Source of the DNA: Eubacteriaceae bacterium
Lineage (GTDB): Bacteria; Bacillota; Clostridia; Lachnospirales; Lachnospiraceae
Direction of reading: 5' to 3'
Length of the DNA stretch: 64,000 nucleotides
Assembly (NCBI GenBank): GCA_910574915.1
Contig: CAJTCR010000013.1
Coordinates: 1 to 64,000 of the forward strand
Shown here: piece by piece, positions 27,053 to 35,346 of the stretch
Numbering within the stretch: position 1 is the stretch's first letter
Layout: every line of letters begins with the position of its first letter
Position numbers and translations under genes: made by a program
The notes under the pieces: model-generated
The model's database searches: none
What the model was told of the DNA's origin: nothing
Seen by the model: the letters and a program-made list of their open reading frames with translations, nothing else

Positions 27053-27625
27053 CTATAATGTATGAAAATACCATTTAATCACATTCATAAACGGCTGATA
27101 TTCCAAAGCCTCTTCGTCCAAATAAATACATGAAATTGTCTGTTTATCCAATCCTTGTAATGATCGATAGACAGCTTTTCTTGCGCTTTGAAGTTCATAA
27201 TCATTTAGATTCAGCAAATCTATCGTATATGAATCTCCTTCCATTTTGCCGTCTGCATAATAAGTAAACACCGCTTCACAGTTTTCATCTAGCGGAGATA
27301 CAAACCTGTCTTTATCATAAGTATTCCCTTTTTTTGTTCCACAGGTTTTCGTATGATTGCAGGACGCCACGATATTATCGTAATCTAACGATGCATGGCT
27401 TGCATACATTCCTGGATGCTGCGGCTCTATATGCTCATTATGAGATTCCTTTTCTTTGATTCTGCCGCAGCAATATGCACACAGCCCTTTCTGCTCTTTT
27501 CTCAGAATATCGTTTAATGGTATCCGATACTGACGAAACTCTTCACTATCATACGTTTTTCCCGGATACTCCTTTTTAAATTCTGATAAAAACTCTGGTT
27601 CTTTTTGTTTCTTTATCAATAGCAC
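27053..27625 (-). CDS. ptuB: HNH endonuclease, PtuB-like (Septu)
   Basis: This 190-residue protein has an HNH core: CAYCCGRI (Cys49/Cys52), NEHIEPQHP (63-71), DYDNIVASCN (81-90) and a second Cys pair to residue 95. This is the TIGR02646-like nuclease type found with an AAA ATPase in Septu and in some retrons. Translation starts at a GTG overlapping the stop of the ATPase gene (TAGTG), with AAAGGAGAATGCG upstream. It is the presumed DNA-cutting effector. No reverse transcriptase or retron RNA was found beside it. Confidence 0.8.
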   Translation of the reverse strand: MLLIKKQKEPEFLSEFKKEYPGKTYDSEEFRQYRIPLNDILRKEQKGLCAYCCGRIKEKESHNEHIEPQHPGMYASHASLDYDNIVASCNHTKTCGTKKGNTYDKDRFVSPLDENCEAVFTYYADGKMEGDSYTIDLLNLNDYELQSARKAVYRSLQGLDKQTISCIYLDEEALEYQPFMNVIKWYFHTL

Positions 27626-28878
27626 TACCGCATTCTCCTTTGTAATTCCATATGTGCCATAATAACGTCTGGATGGTTATCATTCGTGATCGCAGCCAGC
27701 CTGCTGATTTTATCGGCTGCACTATTATAGGCTCCTTTTTCTATATCCACAAAAATAGAATGTACAAACCTTTCCGTTTTTTCATTCAGGCATTTTGTAT
27801 CCATAAACTGCTCCAATACTGCATTCGCATCATAACCATTCAACTGTGGCATGTTTTTAATCTCAACGCTTCCATCTTCATAGCTGGTAAAAAAAAGATT
27901 GTAAGTTTCATCCACTTCGCTTAATACAATCGGGGAATGTGTTGTAATGAAAAACTGTATATTTGGAAACGTAGTTCTCAGTACAGATAGTACTTTTCTT
28001 TGCCAGGAAGGATGCATATGAAGCTCAATCTCATCAATCAGAACAACACCCTCACCAAGTAATGGATTTTCCTTCGTCGGATTTGCCAATGCCAGCCGTC
28101 TAGCCAAATCTCCGAACAATGCCATTGTACATTTTTCTCCATCTGACATCTGTGAAACATTTAAGCTGATATTTTCTTTATCTATCTTCATTTCCAGCCT
28201 AGGCTTGCGTACCACCCGTAAATTAGCACATCTGTCCAGCATCGACAAAATTGCTGTTCTGACAGATTCTAACGAACGATCCTTATATGCCAGGTTTTTC
28301 GTCTCTATTTTCTTTTCGTTTTCATAATCTTCCTGATTTCGGTACCACTCAAAAAAAGTGCGAAAATCAATTTTATTTTCAATCGATTTCTCAAAAGCAG
28401 CATAAATATCAAAGGTATGATGTGTACGGATACGCAGCGGAATATCCAGAACAAGCCGGTTTGTTCCATAATTGGCAAAAACCGGAATATCCTTTTGTTC
28501 TTTATCCGAAATATACTTTTCCTGGAATAATCCGGCTATTTTCTTAAGGTGCGTCATATCATGATATTTTTTCCCACTGCTGCGAATCATCCCTCTATAA
28601 TACGGCACATGATCATTTTCGATATCAAATAAAGCTTTGATCTTTGTATCTTTTTTTCCATACTTAATATCTGCTAACTGTATCACATAGCTTTGCTTTA
28701 GTTCTTTTCGATTCACAATCTGGTTGATGATATTTGCATACAATAAATTAACCGCACGCAGTATACTGGATTTTCCTGTCCCATTGATCCCAAATAAAAT
28801 CGTGCTCTTTCCGTTAAGTTCCAGCCTTGCAGCTTCTATCGCCCTAAAATTTTCCAACTCTATCCATTCTAAACGCAC
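27625..28878 (-). CDS. ptuA: AAA ATPase, PtuA-like (Septu)
   Basis: The GTG at 28878 lies seven bases after AGGAGG and gives the typical opening MRLEWIELENFRAIE; an ATG two codons earlier is too close to the RBS. The roughly 417-residue ATPase has Walker A GINGTGKSS (30-38), signature VSQMSDGEKCTMALFGDLA, Walker B VVLIDEIELHMHPSWQ and the H-loop ITTHSP. This is the SMC-like/OLD-type layout of PtuA. With PtuB it forms a two-gene anti-phage system in which the ATPase probably gates the nuclease. Confidence 0.8.
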   Translation of the reverse strand: MRLEWIELENFRAIEAARLELNGKSTILFGINGTGKSSILRAVNLLYANIINQIVNRKELKQSYVIQLADIKYGKKDTKIKALFDIENDHVPYYRGMIRSSGKKYHDMTHLKKIAGLFQEKYISDKEQKDIPVFANYGTNRLVLDIPLRIRTHHTFDIYAAFEKSIENKIDFRTFFEWYRNQEDYENEKKIETKNLAYKDRSLESVRTAILSMLDRCANLRVVRKPRLEMKIDKENISLNVSQMSDGEKCTMALFGDLARRLALANPTKENPLLGEGVVLIDEIELHMHPSWQRKVLSVLRTTFPNIQFFITTHSPIVLSEVDETYNLFFTSYEDGSVEIKNMPQLNGYDANAVLEQFMDTKCLNEKTERFVHSIFVDIEKGAYNSAADKISRLAAITNDNHPDVIMAHMELQRRMR

Positions 28879-29168
28879 AAACATTCCTCCTGACAACACT
28901 TCATAACGCGTTTAATCATTCGATTAAATTGTGTCTTGGATTTTTGTTATCCATAAAAATTTTATCACAAACACCTTGAATTGTCATCCTTATTCTATCC
29001 CGCGCAATTATGAAACGCCTTAACACATATTGACTGTGAAATCACACATTCACCCATATACAATCCTGCCGCCATCTACTATAATCAAATATGATAAAGT
29101 CCGCTCTGCACGCTTCGTGCCCTGCGAGCTTTTCATACATCATTCATAAAATACAGGGGGACATACTT

Positions 29169-30359
29169 ATGATCGCACAAAAACCACCTATGGGATGGAA
29201 TTCCTGGAACACGTTCGGAACGAATATTACCGAGGAACTGATTTTCCAGATCGCGGATCTTATGGCGGAACAGGGATATCGTGAGCGCGGGTACGAATAT
29301 CTCGTAATTGACGACTGCTGGTCATTAAAGCAGAGGGATGAAAATGGCAATCTGGCTGCTGATCCAGACAAATTTCCGCACGGCATGAAGGCTGTGGCTG
29401 ATTATGTACACGCAAAAGGGCTGAAATTCGGGATGTATTCCTGTGCCGGAGTTATGACCTGCGCCGGGTATCCATCCAGCTATGATCATGAATTTCAGGA
29501 TGCAAAGCTGTTCGCTGACTGGGGCGTGGATTTTTTGAAATATGATTTTTGCAATTTCCCAGAAAACGCCGACTGCATAAACCGCTACCAGACAATGAGC
29601 ATGGCGTTAAAGGCAAGCGGCAGGGAAATCTTATTTTCTGCCTGCAACTGGGGACGGGAGGACTGCTGGAACTGGATGCGCTCGATTGGGGCGCATATGT
29701 ACCGCTCCACCGGAGATATTTTTGATAATTTCAAATCGTTTATGAGCATTTTCCAATCCCAGCTCAAGCATTTTTGCCAGTCTGGCCCGTACTGCTTTAA
29801 CGATATTGATATGCTGACCGTCGGCATGTACAATCAGGGCAATGTCGCGATCGGAAAGCCTTGTACCGACGGAGAATACCGGATGCAGTTTTCGCTCTGG
29901 TGTCTTGCAGGCGTACCTTTAATGCTTGGCGCTGACCTGCGCAGCTTAAACCCGCAGATGAAAGAGCTGCTTTTAAACCGTGAGCTGATCGCGATTGACC
30001 AGGATGCAGAATGCCGTCCGCCGTATTTAGTCGGCAGCCAATGTGTCGGCGTAGCGGTAGAAGATAAAGAAAATGCAGTCGAACCGCTCGAAATGGTGCC
30101 GGATCAACTGCTGACCTTTTTAAAGCATCTGTCAGGCAATGAATTTGTAATCGCTTATTATAACCTGTTTCAAGAGCAGCAGGATATTACCTGCATCTTT
30201 GCAGATATCGGTCTTCCGTATGCTTCCGGCTACGGTTTTTCCATGAAGGACGTATTTACCGGAGAAGACATCGGCGTCCACAGAGACTATCATACCGTTT
30301 CTGTTCCAGGACATGACTGCCGTCTGTACCGATGCAGCCTGGTAAAATGTGAAAACTGA
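29169..30359 (+). CDS. GH27 alpha-galactosidase-like glycosidase
   Basis: The ATG at 29169 (after GGGGGACATACTT) gives 396 residues with no signal peptide, so it acts inside the cell. PPMGWNSWNTFGTNI, YLVIDDCW, KFGMYSCAG and FLKYDFCNFP with the nucleophile Asp are GH27 hallmarks. Later FNDIDMLTVGM carries the acid/base region. It should release terminal alpha-galactose from oligosaccharides; related GH27 members use beta-L-arabinopyranose. No transporter is adjacent. Confidence 0.88.
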   Translation: MIAQKPPMGWNSWNTFGTNITEELIFQIADLMAEQGYRERGYEYLVIDDCWSLKQRDENGNLAADPDKFPHGMKAVADYVHAKGLKFGMYSCAGVMTCAGYPSSYDHEFQDAKLFADWGVDFLKYDFCNFPENADCINRYQTMSMALKASGREILFSACNWGREDCWNWMRSIGAHMYRSTGDIFDNFKSFMSIFQSQLKHFCQSGPYCFNDIDMLTVGMYNQGNVAIGKPCTDGEYRMQFSLWCLAGVPLMLGADLRSLNPQMKELLLNRELIAIDQDAECRPPYLVGSQCVGVAVEDKENAVEPLEMVPDQLLTFLKHLSGNEFVIAYYNLFQEQQDITCIFADIGLPYASGYGFSMKDVFTGEDIGVHRDYHTVSVPGHDCRLYRCSLVKCEN

Positions 30360-30360
30360 C

Positions 30361-30618
30361 ATGAACGGCAATCCATACGGCAGCGTTGCTGCGGATCAAG
30401 TGCCAGAGGCATGGAATTGTAAAAAATGCGGCAGCCCCATCACCCCTGATGAAGCTGCCATTACAAAAAAACTCATTAACCGCGGCACAACCGCTTACTT
30501 TTGTACCGGCTGCCTTGCGGCTGCATTTGACGTCACGACAGAGGATATCCGACAAAAAATCCGGTATTTTAAAGAAATCGGATGCACCTTGTTTCAAAAT
30601 CCGCCTGGCGGGAAGTAA
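30361..30618 (+). CDS. Small zinc-ribbon protein, unknown function
   Basis: An 85-residue protein beginning two bases after the glycosidase stop; a GTG 12 bases earlier is also possible. CKKCG near the N-terminus and CTGC in the middle form a four-cysteine zinc ribbon around ITPDEAAITKKLINRG, followed by a helical TEDIRQKIRYFKEIGC tail. I do not recognise the family. Coupling to GH27 suggests co-expression only. Confidence 0.65.
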   Translation: MNGNPYGSVAADQVPEAWNCKKCGSPITPDEAAITKKLINRGTTAYFCTGCLAAAFDVTTEDIRQKIRYFKEIGCTLFQNPPGGK

Positions 30619-30629
30619 TACTTAATAAG

Positions 30630-30668
30630 ATACTATCAGATTGCAAATTGAATACAGTCTGATAGTAT
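30630..30668. terminator. Hairpin between convergent genes
   Basis: ATACTATCAGA (30630-30640) and TCTGATAGTAT (30658-30668) are perfect 11-bp arms between the zinc-ribbon gene and the convergent XRE gene. The T-tract is weak on both sides. Confidence 0.5.
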
Positions 30669-30677
30669 TTCACAGCA

Positions 30678-30881
30678 CTATTCTGGAAATATAAAGATCT
30701 CCTCAATCGGCGCATCTACCGCCCTGGCAACATCTATGGCAAGCTTCAAAGACGGATTGTACTGCGCTTTTTCCAGACGCATAATCGTCTCCCTGCGCAC
30801 GCCGACCTTGCCTGCAAGCTGTTCCTGTGTCAGATCTTTTTGCTGTCTGTATTTTTTCAGTCTGCATTCAAAATCCGGCAT
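30678..30881 (-). CDS. XRE-family regulator
   Basis: A 67-residue single-domain helix-turn-helix protein: [20 protein letters not shown] then [20 protein letters not shown]. It ends with PIEEIFIF, typical of small Cro/CI-type regulators paired with a membrane protein. It follows the upstream gene by three bases, so they form one unit. Confidence 0.85.
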   Translation of the reverse strand: MPDFECRLKKYRQQKDLTQEQLAGKVGVRRETIMRLEKAQYNPSLKLAIDVARAVDAPIEEIFIFPE

Positions 30882-30884
30882 CGT

Positions 30885-31574
30885 CTATTCCCCGCTTTCC
30901 GACAGATCATCTAACAGGTCATCATGGTCATACCGGTACAGCAGATATTCACTGAGAAACAGCTCCAGCGCGATGGAAAGCGAAACAACCACTATAAATG
31001 CAATCAGCGTATAGTCTGCCCTGCTCATCAGCCTGCCCTGCCCCAGTACAAGCAGCGCGATAAAAATCATGGACGTCGAGATTTTATATGCTTTCAGGCT
31101 CGCCTTGTTTTTGTTTTGCAAAAACCGCTCATCCATATACGTATTTGACATCTTGCCTTCATAATAAAATCCAAAAAACCCGAAAAATAAAAAGAATGCA
31201 AATGGGTAAACGCTTTTATCCATCTGGTACGTCCAGAATCCCAAAAATCCGAGAAAACCGCAAAACCCTAATAGCCCAAGCTTTGGATTCAGCGTCCTCG
31301 TTACCTGCTGCGCTTGTGCGGTATGCCTGGTACGTGAATTTGCCTTTATCATAAAAAATACCAGGGCGCATACATAAAAGCACAGTAGCAATACAGTGAC
31401 AATCATCGGCAGATCTCTGATACGAAACTCATACTCTGTAAAATCCATCGGGACAACGAGCCTTGCTTCATTGTAGGTGACGGAATACCAGGATGCCAGC
31501 AGTACAAGCAGCACGCTGAAAACTCCAAGCCCCGCAATCCGTGCCGTTTTTGTTCTTTTTTTCTTCATTGTCAT
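30885..31574 (-). CDS. Membrane protein, DUF3796-like
   Basis: A 229-residue protein with about six hydrophobic segments. The middle LGLLGFCGFLGFLGFW and YPFAFFLFFGFFGFYYEGK is the glycine/phenylalanine-rich stretch of DUF3796-type proteins, which occur next to small XRE regulators. Function unknown. An N-terminal signal anchor follows the basic start MTMKKKRTK. Confidence 0.75.
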   Translation of the reverse strand: MTMKKKRTKTARIAGLGVFSVLLVLLASWYSVTYNEARLVVPMDFTEYEFRIRDLPMIVTVLLLCFYVCALVFFMIKANSRTRHTAQAQQVTRTLNPKLGLLGFCGFLGFLGFWTYQMDKSVYPFAFFLFFGFFGFYYEGKMSNTYMDERFLQNKNKASLKAYKISTSMIFIALLVLGQGRLMSRADYTLIAFIVVVSLSIALELFLSEYLLYRYDHDDLLDDLSESGE

Positions 31575-31593
31575 TCCCTCCAGAACCTTGATT

Positions 31594-31630
31594 GTGATAT
31601 ATTTATCTCTTTATATGACAAATATATCAC
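31594..31630. promoter_or_regulatory. Palindromic candidate operator of XRE/DUF3796 operon
   Basis: GTGATATATTT and AAATATATCAC are perfect 11-bp arms around a 15-bp spacer, directly upstream of the membrane protein start at 31574. A self-regulating XRE protein would bind such a site. Confidence 0.5.
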
Positions 31631-31657
31631 CTTGCCGTATCCTTGTCAAGAAAAAAA

Positions 31658-31687
31658 TAGACAAAAACACCCTTTCAAAGTTATACT
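31658..31687 (+). promoter_or_regulatory. Promoter of purine salvage operon
   Basis: TAGACA (31658-31663) and TATACT (31682-31687) are spaced 18 bp, about 115 bp upstream of punA. No purine riboswitch was recognised in the leader. Confidence 0.55.
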
Positions 31688-31802
31688 ATATGCACAAATA
31701 TTTATTTCCAGCCTGTTTCACGACAGATGTCCTGTTTTTTTCAGGAGATTTTTTATATAATAATCTTGTCGAAAAACAAGGAAAAAGAAGGGGGCTTCCA
31801 TT

Positions 31803-32615
31803 ATGTATCAAAAATTAAAAACCTGTTATGACAGCATTCGCCAAAAGACAGATTTCCAGCCGGAGGTAGCGCTGGTTCTCGGTTCCGGGCTTGGCGACTA
31901 TGCAGACGGCATTCAAATCGAACAGACGGTAGATTATACAGATCTGGAAGGATTTCCAGTATCTACGGTAAAAGGGCATAAAGGACGTTTTGTATTCGGC
32001 TATGTCGGAAAGGTTCCGGTTGTGATTATGCAGGGACGTGTACACTATTACGAAGGCTATGCCATGTCTGACGTCGTGCTGCCTACCCGGCTTATGGGAA
32101 TGCTCGGCGCGAAAAAGCTCCTGTTGACCAATGCGGCGGGCGGTGTAAATTCCGCTTTTCAGCCTGGCGATTTTATGATGATTACCGACCATATTACAAC
32201 GGCAGTACCAAGCCCGCTGATCGGGAAAAATATAGACGAGCTTGGCACAAGGTTCCCGGATATGAGCGAGGTGTACAGCAAACGGCTGCGCGAGGTAATC
32301 CGTAAATGCGCCAAGGACTGCCATATCGATATCCAGGAAGGCGTTTATGTCCAGTTCACCGGCCCGAGCTATGAAACACCTGCCGAGATCCGTCTTGTAC
32401 AGGCATGGGGCGGCGATGCCGTAGGCATGAGCACGGCATGTGAAGCGATGGCGGCACATCATATGGGCATGGAAGTCTGCGGCATCTCCTGCATCACAAA
32501 CCTTGCAGCCGGCATTTCCAATGTACAGCTTGACCATAAGGAAGTACAGGAAACGGCTGACCGCGTATCCGCATCGTTTAAAGAACTGGTTACAACCGTG
32601 ATTCTTGCGATGTAA
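31803..32615 (+). CDS. punA: Purine-nucleoside phosphorylase (trimeric type)
   Basis: A 270-residue PNP/MTAP-family enzyme: VALVLGSGLGDYAD (phosphate loop), MQGRVHYYEGY, LLTNAAGGVN, FTGPSYETPAEIR and AVGMSTACEAMAAHHM. CITNLAAGIS carries the Asn that binds the purine base in 6-oxopurine-specific enzymes. It splits guanosine and inosine to base and ribose-1-phosphate, which suits guanine deaminase directly downstream. RBS AAGAAGGGGGC. Confidence 0.94.
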   Translation: MYQKLKTCYDSIRQKTDFQPEVALVLGSGLGDYADGIQIEQTVDYTDLEGFPVSTVKGHKGRFVFGYVGKVPVVIMQGRVHYYEGYAMSDVVLPTRLMGMLGAKKLLLTNAAGGVNSAFQPGDFMMITDHITTAVPSPLIGKNIDELGTRFPDMSEVYSKRLREVIRKCAKDCHIDIQEGVYVQFTGPSYETPAEIRLVQAWGGDAVGMSTACEAMAAHHMGMEVCGISCITNLAAGISNVQLDHKEVQETADRVSASFKELVTTVILAM

Positions 32616-32631
32616 CGAAAGGAAACAAGCA

Positions 32632-33915
32632 ATGCTTAATTATGTAATTAAAGGAAATATCTGCTTCAGCAAAACGAGCAAAGAGCTGTCTGTCATAGAA
32701 AACGGCTATGCCGTCTGTGAAAACGGGCGCAGCGCCGGCGTGTATCAAGCACTGCCGGCGTGCTATGAAGCTTTTCCGCAGTATGATTATACGGACAAAA
32801 TCGTGATTCCAGGACTGTGCGACCTGCACGTCCATGCCCCGCAGTATCCGTTCCGCGGTCTTGGCATGGACTTGGAGCTGATTGACTGGCTTAACACGCA
32901 TACCTTTGTCGAGGAGGCAAAATATGCCGATCCCGCATACGCGGAACAGTCTTATACGATTTTTGCAAACGACCTGCTTGCCAGCGCAACAACAAGGGCA
33001 TGTATTTTTGGCACGATCCACCCGCAGGCAACGAAGCTTTTGATGGAAAAGCTGGAGCAGACAGGCATACAGGCTTATGTCGGCAAAGTAAATATGGACC
33101 GCAACTGCCCAAAAAACCTGTGCGACCAAAGTGCTGACCAGGCTTTCACCGAGACAGAACAGTGGATTGCGGACACTTATCACTATAAAAATGTCAAGCC
33201 GATTTTGACACCCCGGTTTATCCCTACGTGCTCAGACGCACTGATGGAAAAGTTGTCCCTCCTGCAAAAAAAATACCACCTGCCGGCACAATCCCATTTA
33301 TCCGAAAATCTGGGCGAGATCCAGTGGGTAAGCGAGCTTTGCCCGGACACGGCTTTTTACGGCGAGGCATATGCAAAGCACGGGATGTTCGGCGGCTCCT
33401 GCAAGACCATTATGGCACACTGTGTCTACAGTAACGAGGCAGAAATCGCGCTTATGAAAGCACAGGGCGTATTTGTCGCCCACTGCCCGGAATCCAATAC
33501 CAACCTGCTGTCCGGCATCGCTCCGGTGCGGACTTACTTAGATCAGGGCATCCACACCGGCCTTGGCAGCGATATGGCGGCCGGCACTTCCCTCTCTATA
33601 TTTAAGGCGATGGCAATGGCGATCCAGTGCTCAAAGCTGCGCTGGCGTCTTGTTGACCAGTCTTTGGAACCGCTTCATTTTGAAGAAGCGTTCTACCTTG
33701 CCACCAAAGGCGGCGGCGCCTTTTTCGGAAAAGCCGGAAGCTTTGAAGCAGGCTATGCATTTGACGCTGTCGTACTTGATGATGCACCGCTTGTGCATCC
33801 GCAGCCGCTCAGTGTAAAGGAACGGTTGGAACGCCTGATCTATCTTGCTACAGACCAGCATATCGCGGCAAAATTTGCAGGCGGCAAAAACCTGTTTGAA
33901 CGGGTACACAGTTAG
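32632..33915 (+). CDS. guaD: Guanine deaminase
   Basis: The ATG at 32632 follows GAAAGGAAACAAGCA. The roughly 427-residue amidohydrolase has metal ligands PGLCDLHVHAPQYPFRG, HLSENLGEI and MAHCVYSNEAEI, and a late GLGSDMAAGTSLS. The PQYPFRG and HLSEN motifs are typical of guanine deaminase. It turns guanine into xanthine and ammonia. It begins 16 bp after punA, so the pair forms a purine degradation route. Confidence 0.92.
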   Translation: MLNYVIKGNICFSKTSKELSVIENGYAVCENGRSAGVYQALPACYEAFPQYDYTDKIVIPGLCDLHVHAPQYPFRGLGMDLELIDWLNTHTFVEEAKYADPAYAEQSYTIFANDLLASATTRACIFGTIHPQATKLLMEKLEQTGIQAYVGKVNMDRNCPKNLCDQSADQAFTETEQWIADTYHYKNVKPILTPRFIPTCSDALMEKLSLLQKKYHLPAQSHLSENLGEIQWVSELCPDTAFYGEAYAKHGMFGGSCKTIMAHCVYSNEAEIALMKAQGVFVAHCPESNTNLLSGIAPVRTYLDQGIHTGLGSDMAAGTSLSIFKAMAMAIQCSKLRWRLVDQSLEPLHFEEAFYLATKGGGAFFGKAGSFEAGYAFDAVVLDDAPLVHPQPLSVKERLERLIYLATDQHIAAKFAGGKNLFERVHS

Positions 33916-33951
33916 ACTCTGCCCGCGGGCTTTGTAACACGAGGTAAAAAC

Positions 33952-34668
33952 ATGGAATCCAAACAGCAGCTACTGGAAACGATTGAAAAAGCAGAACCGC
34001 AGCGGCGTGAATATCTAAAAAGCATGTTTCAATATGTGCCGGACGCGATCGTAAAAGCAATGTCCTGCAAAACTTTTCAAAAAGAGGAATATTTAATCCG
34101 CGCAGGATACGACTGTACGACCGTCTATATTATCCTGTCCGGCAATGTCGCAGGGCTTGACTATCAAAAGCAGGGCAAAGCGTATTATTTTATGGATTTT
34201 GCCAAAATGTACGTCGTCGGAGACTTCGAAGTCTTTGGCGATATCCCGCAGTATGGTGTCTCCATCTGCGCCACACAGCATTGCAGCGTACTGACGCTTT
34301 CTGGTGCCTGCTATTTAGCATGGGTCAGGCATGATGAAAACGCCTTGTTTCTCAGGATAAAAAACATTATGTCTATGCTGATTTTTGAGGCAAAAAATGA
34401 GCGGGAACTGATCTTTATGAACTGCAAGGAACGGCTGGCAAAATACCTCGCCGAAGCCTATGAACACAAACACGGGCAGAGCTGCGAAAGATACAAAGTT
34501 GACAAAACGCAGCCAGAGCTTTCCGACCGCATCGGCTATAATGTCAGAAGCGTACAGCGCAGCATTGCGGCTCTGGAAAAAGAACGGCTCGTTTCGGTTG
34601 AAAATGGAAAAATTGTCCTGACACAGGAGCAGTATTTAAAATTAAAGCAATATGAAGATCCTTCCTGA
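33952..34668 (+). CDS. Crp/Fnr-family regulator
   Basis: A 238-residue protein. The N-terminal cyclic-nucleotide-binding beta-roll (KEEYLIRAGYDCTTVYIILSG, GDFEVFGDIPQYGVSI) has no FNR-type cysteines at its N-terminus. The C-terminal winged helix contains LSDRIGYNVRSVQRSIAALEKE. It is third in the purine operon and may sense a nucleotide metabolite and control the operon; that is inference. Confidence 0.85.
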   Translation: MESKQQLLETIEKAEPQRREYLKSMFQYVPDAIVKAMSCKTFQKEEYLIRAGYDCTTVYIILSGNVAGLDYQKQGKAYYFMDFAKMYVVGDFEVFGDIPQYGVSICATQHCSVLTLSGACYLAWVRHDENALFLRIKNIMSMLIFEAKNERELIFMNCKERLAKYLAEAYEHKHGQSCERYKVDKTQPELSDRIGYNVRSVQRSIAALEKERLVSVENGKIVLTQEQYLKLKQYEDPS

Positions 34669-34721
34669 TATATGGCGCAGAAATAACCTGAAAGATTCTC
34701 AAAGATAAGGAGAGTATCGTT

Positions 34722-35336
34722 ATGCTGATTGAATGTATCGGCTACCTTGGCTCGGTATTAGTCGTTGTATCCATGTTAATGTCATCCGTCGTAAAGCTGC
34801 GCGTAATCAACACCGTCGGAAGCTGTATTTCCGGGACATACGCGCTCGTGATCCATTCCTACCCGCTTGCGCTGATGAACCTCTGCCTGATTGTCATTAA
34901 CTTTTACAACCTAGCAAAGCTTTTAAAATCTGAGCAGCACTATGACCTGATAAGCGGACGCACAGACGACGCCTATTTTACGTATTTTTTAAACCATTAT
35001 AAAAATGATATCCTTCACTTTTTCCCTGAGGCAGACAGCACATTAACAGACCTGGCTGCTTTAGGGAACACCCACACCGTATTTATCATCTGCTGTGATA
35101 CGGTTCCGGCTGGCATACTGCTTGGAACGCTGCTTGAAAACGGGACATTTGCCATCACCGTCGACTATACAACGCCCATGTACCGCGACTGCTCCGCAGG
35201 CAGATTTTTGTATGCCAGGCTGCCCGAGAACGGCATCCGCACACTTGCCTATATGGGAAACTCAGACAGGCATGTGCCGTATCTGCAAAAAATGGGATTT
35301 CAAAAAGAACACAATGCCTATGTAAAACATTTATAA
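34722..35336 (+). CDS. YgjV-like membrane domain fused to GNAT-like domain
   Basis: A 204-residue protein. Residues 1-80 contain three hydrophobic segments with IECIGYLGSVLVVVSMLMSS and NTVGSCISGTYALVI, as in YgjV-type inner-membrane proteins. From about residue 90 a soluble part (FFPEADSTLTDLAALG...GILLGTLLENGTFAI...YLQKMGFQKE) looks like a divergent acetyltransferase fold. Function unknown. Spacing suggests it ends the punA operon. Confidence 0.65.
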   Translation: MLIECIGYLGSVLVVVSMLMSSVVKLRVINTVGSCISGTYALVIHSYPLALMNLCLIVINFYNLAKLLKSEQHYDLISGRTDDAYFTYFLNHYKNDILHFFPEADSTLTDLAALGNTHTVFIICCDTVPAGILLGTLLENGTFAITVDYTTPMYRDCSAGRFLYARLPENGIRTLAYMGNSDRHVPYLQKMGFQKEHNAYVKHL

Positions 35337-35346
35337 AATCGGAAAA

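Noticed and set aside
27053..29168. A complete retron around the PtuAB pair
   Set aside because: No reverse transcriptase frame is found upstream or downstream; 28900-29168 holds only an AT-rich promoter region.
31620..31802. Purine riboswitch before punA
   Set aside because: The conserved three-way junction sequences were not found; only a promoter and a small CCTG/CAGG hairpin are visible.
31815..32537. 240-codon minus-strand frame opposite punA
   Set aside because: Antisense shadow of a clear purine nucleoside phosphorylase; composition is that of a reversed coding frame.
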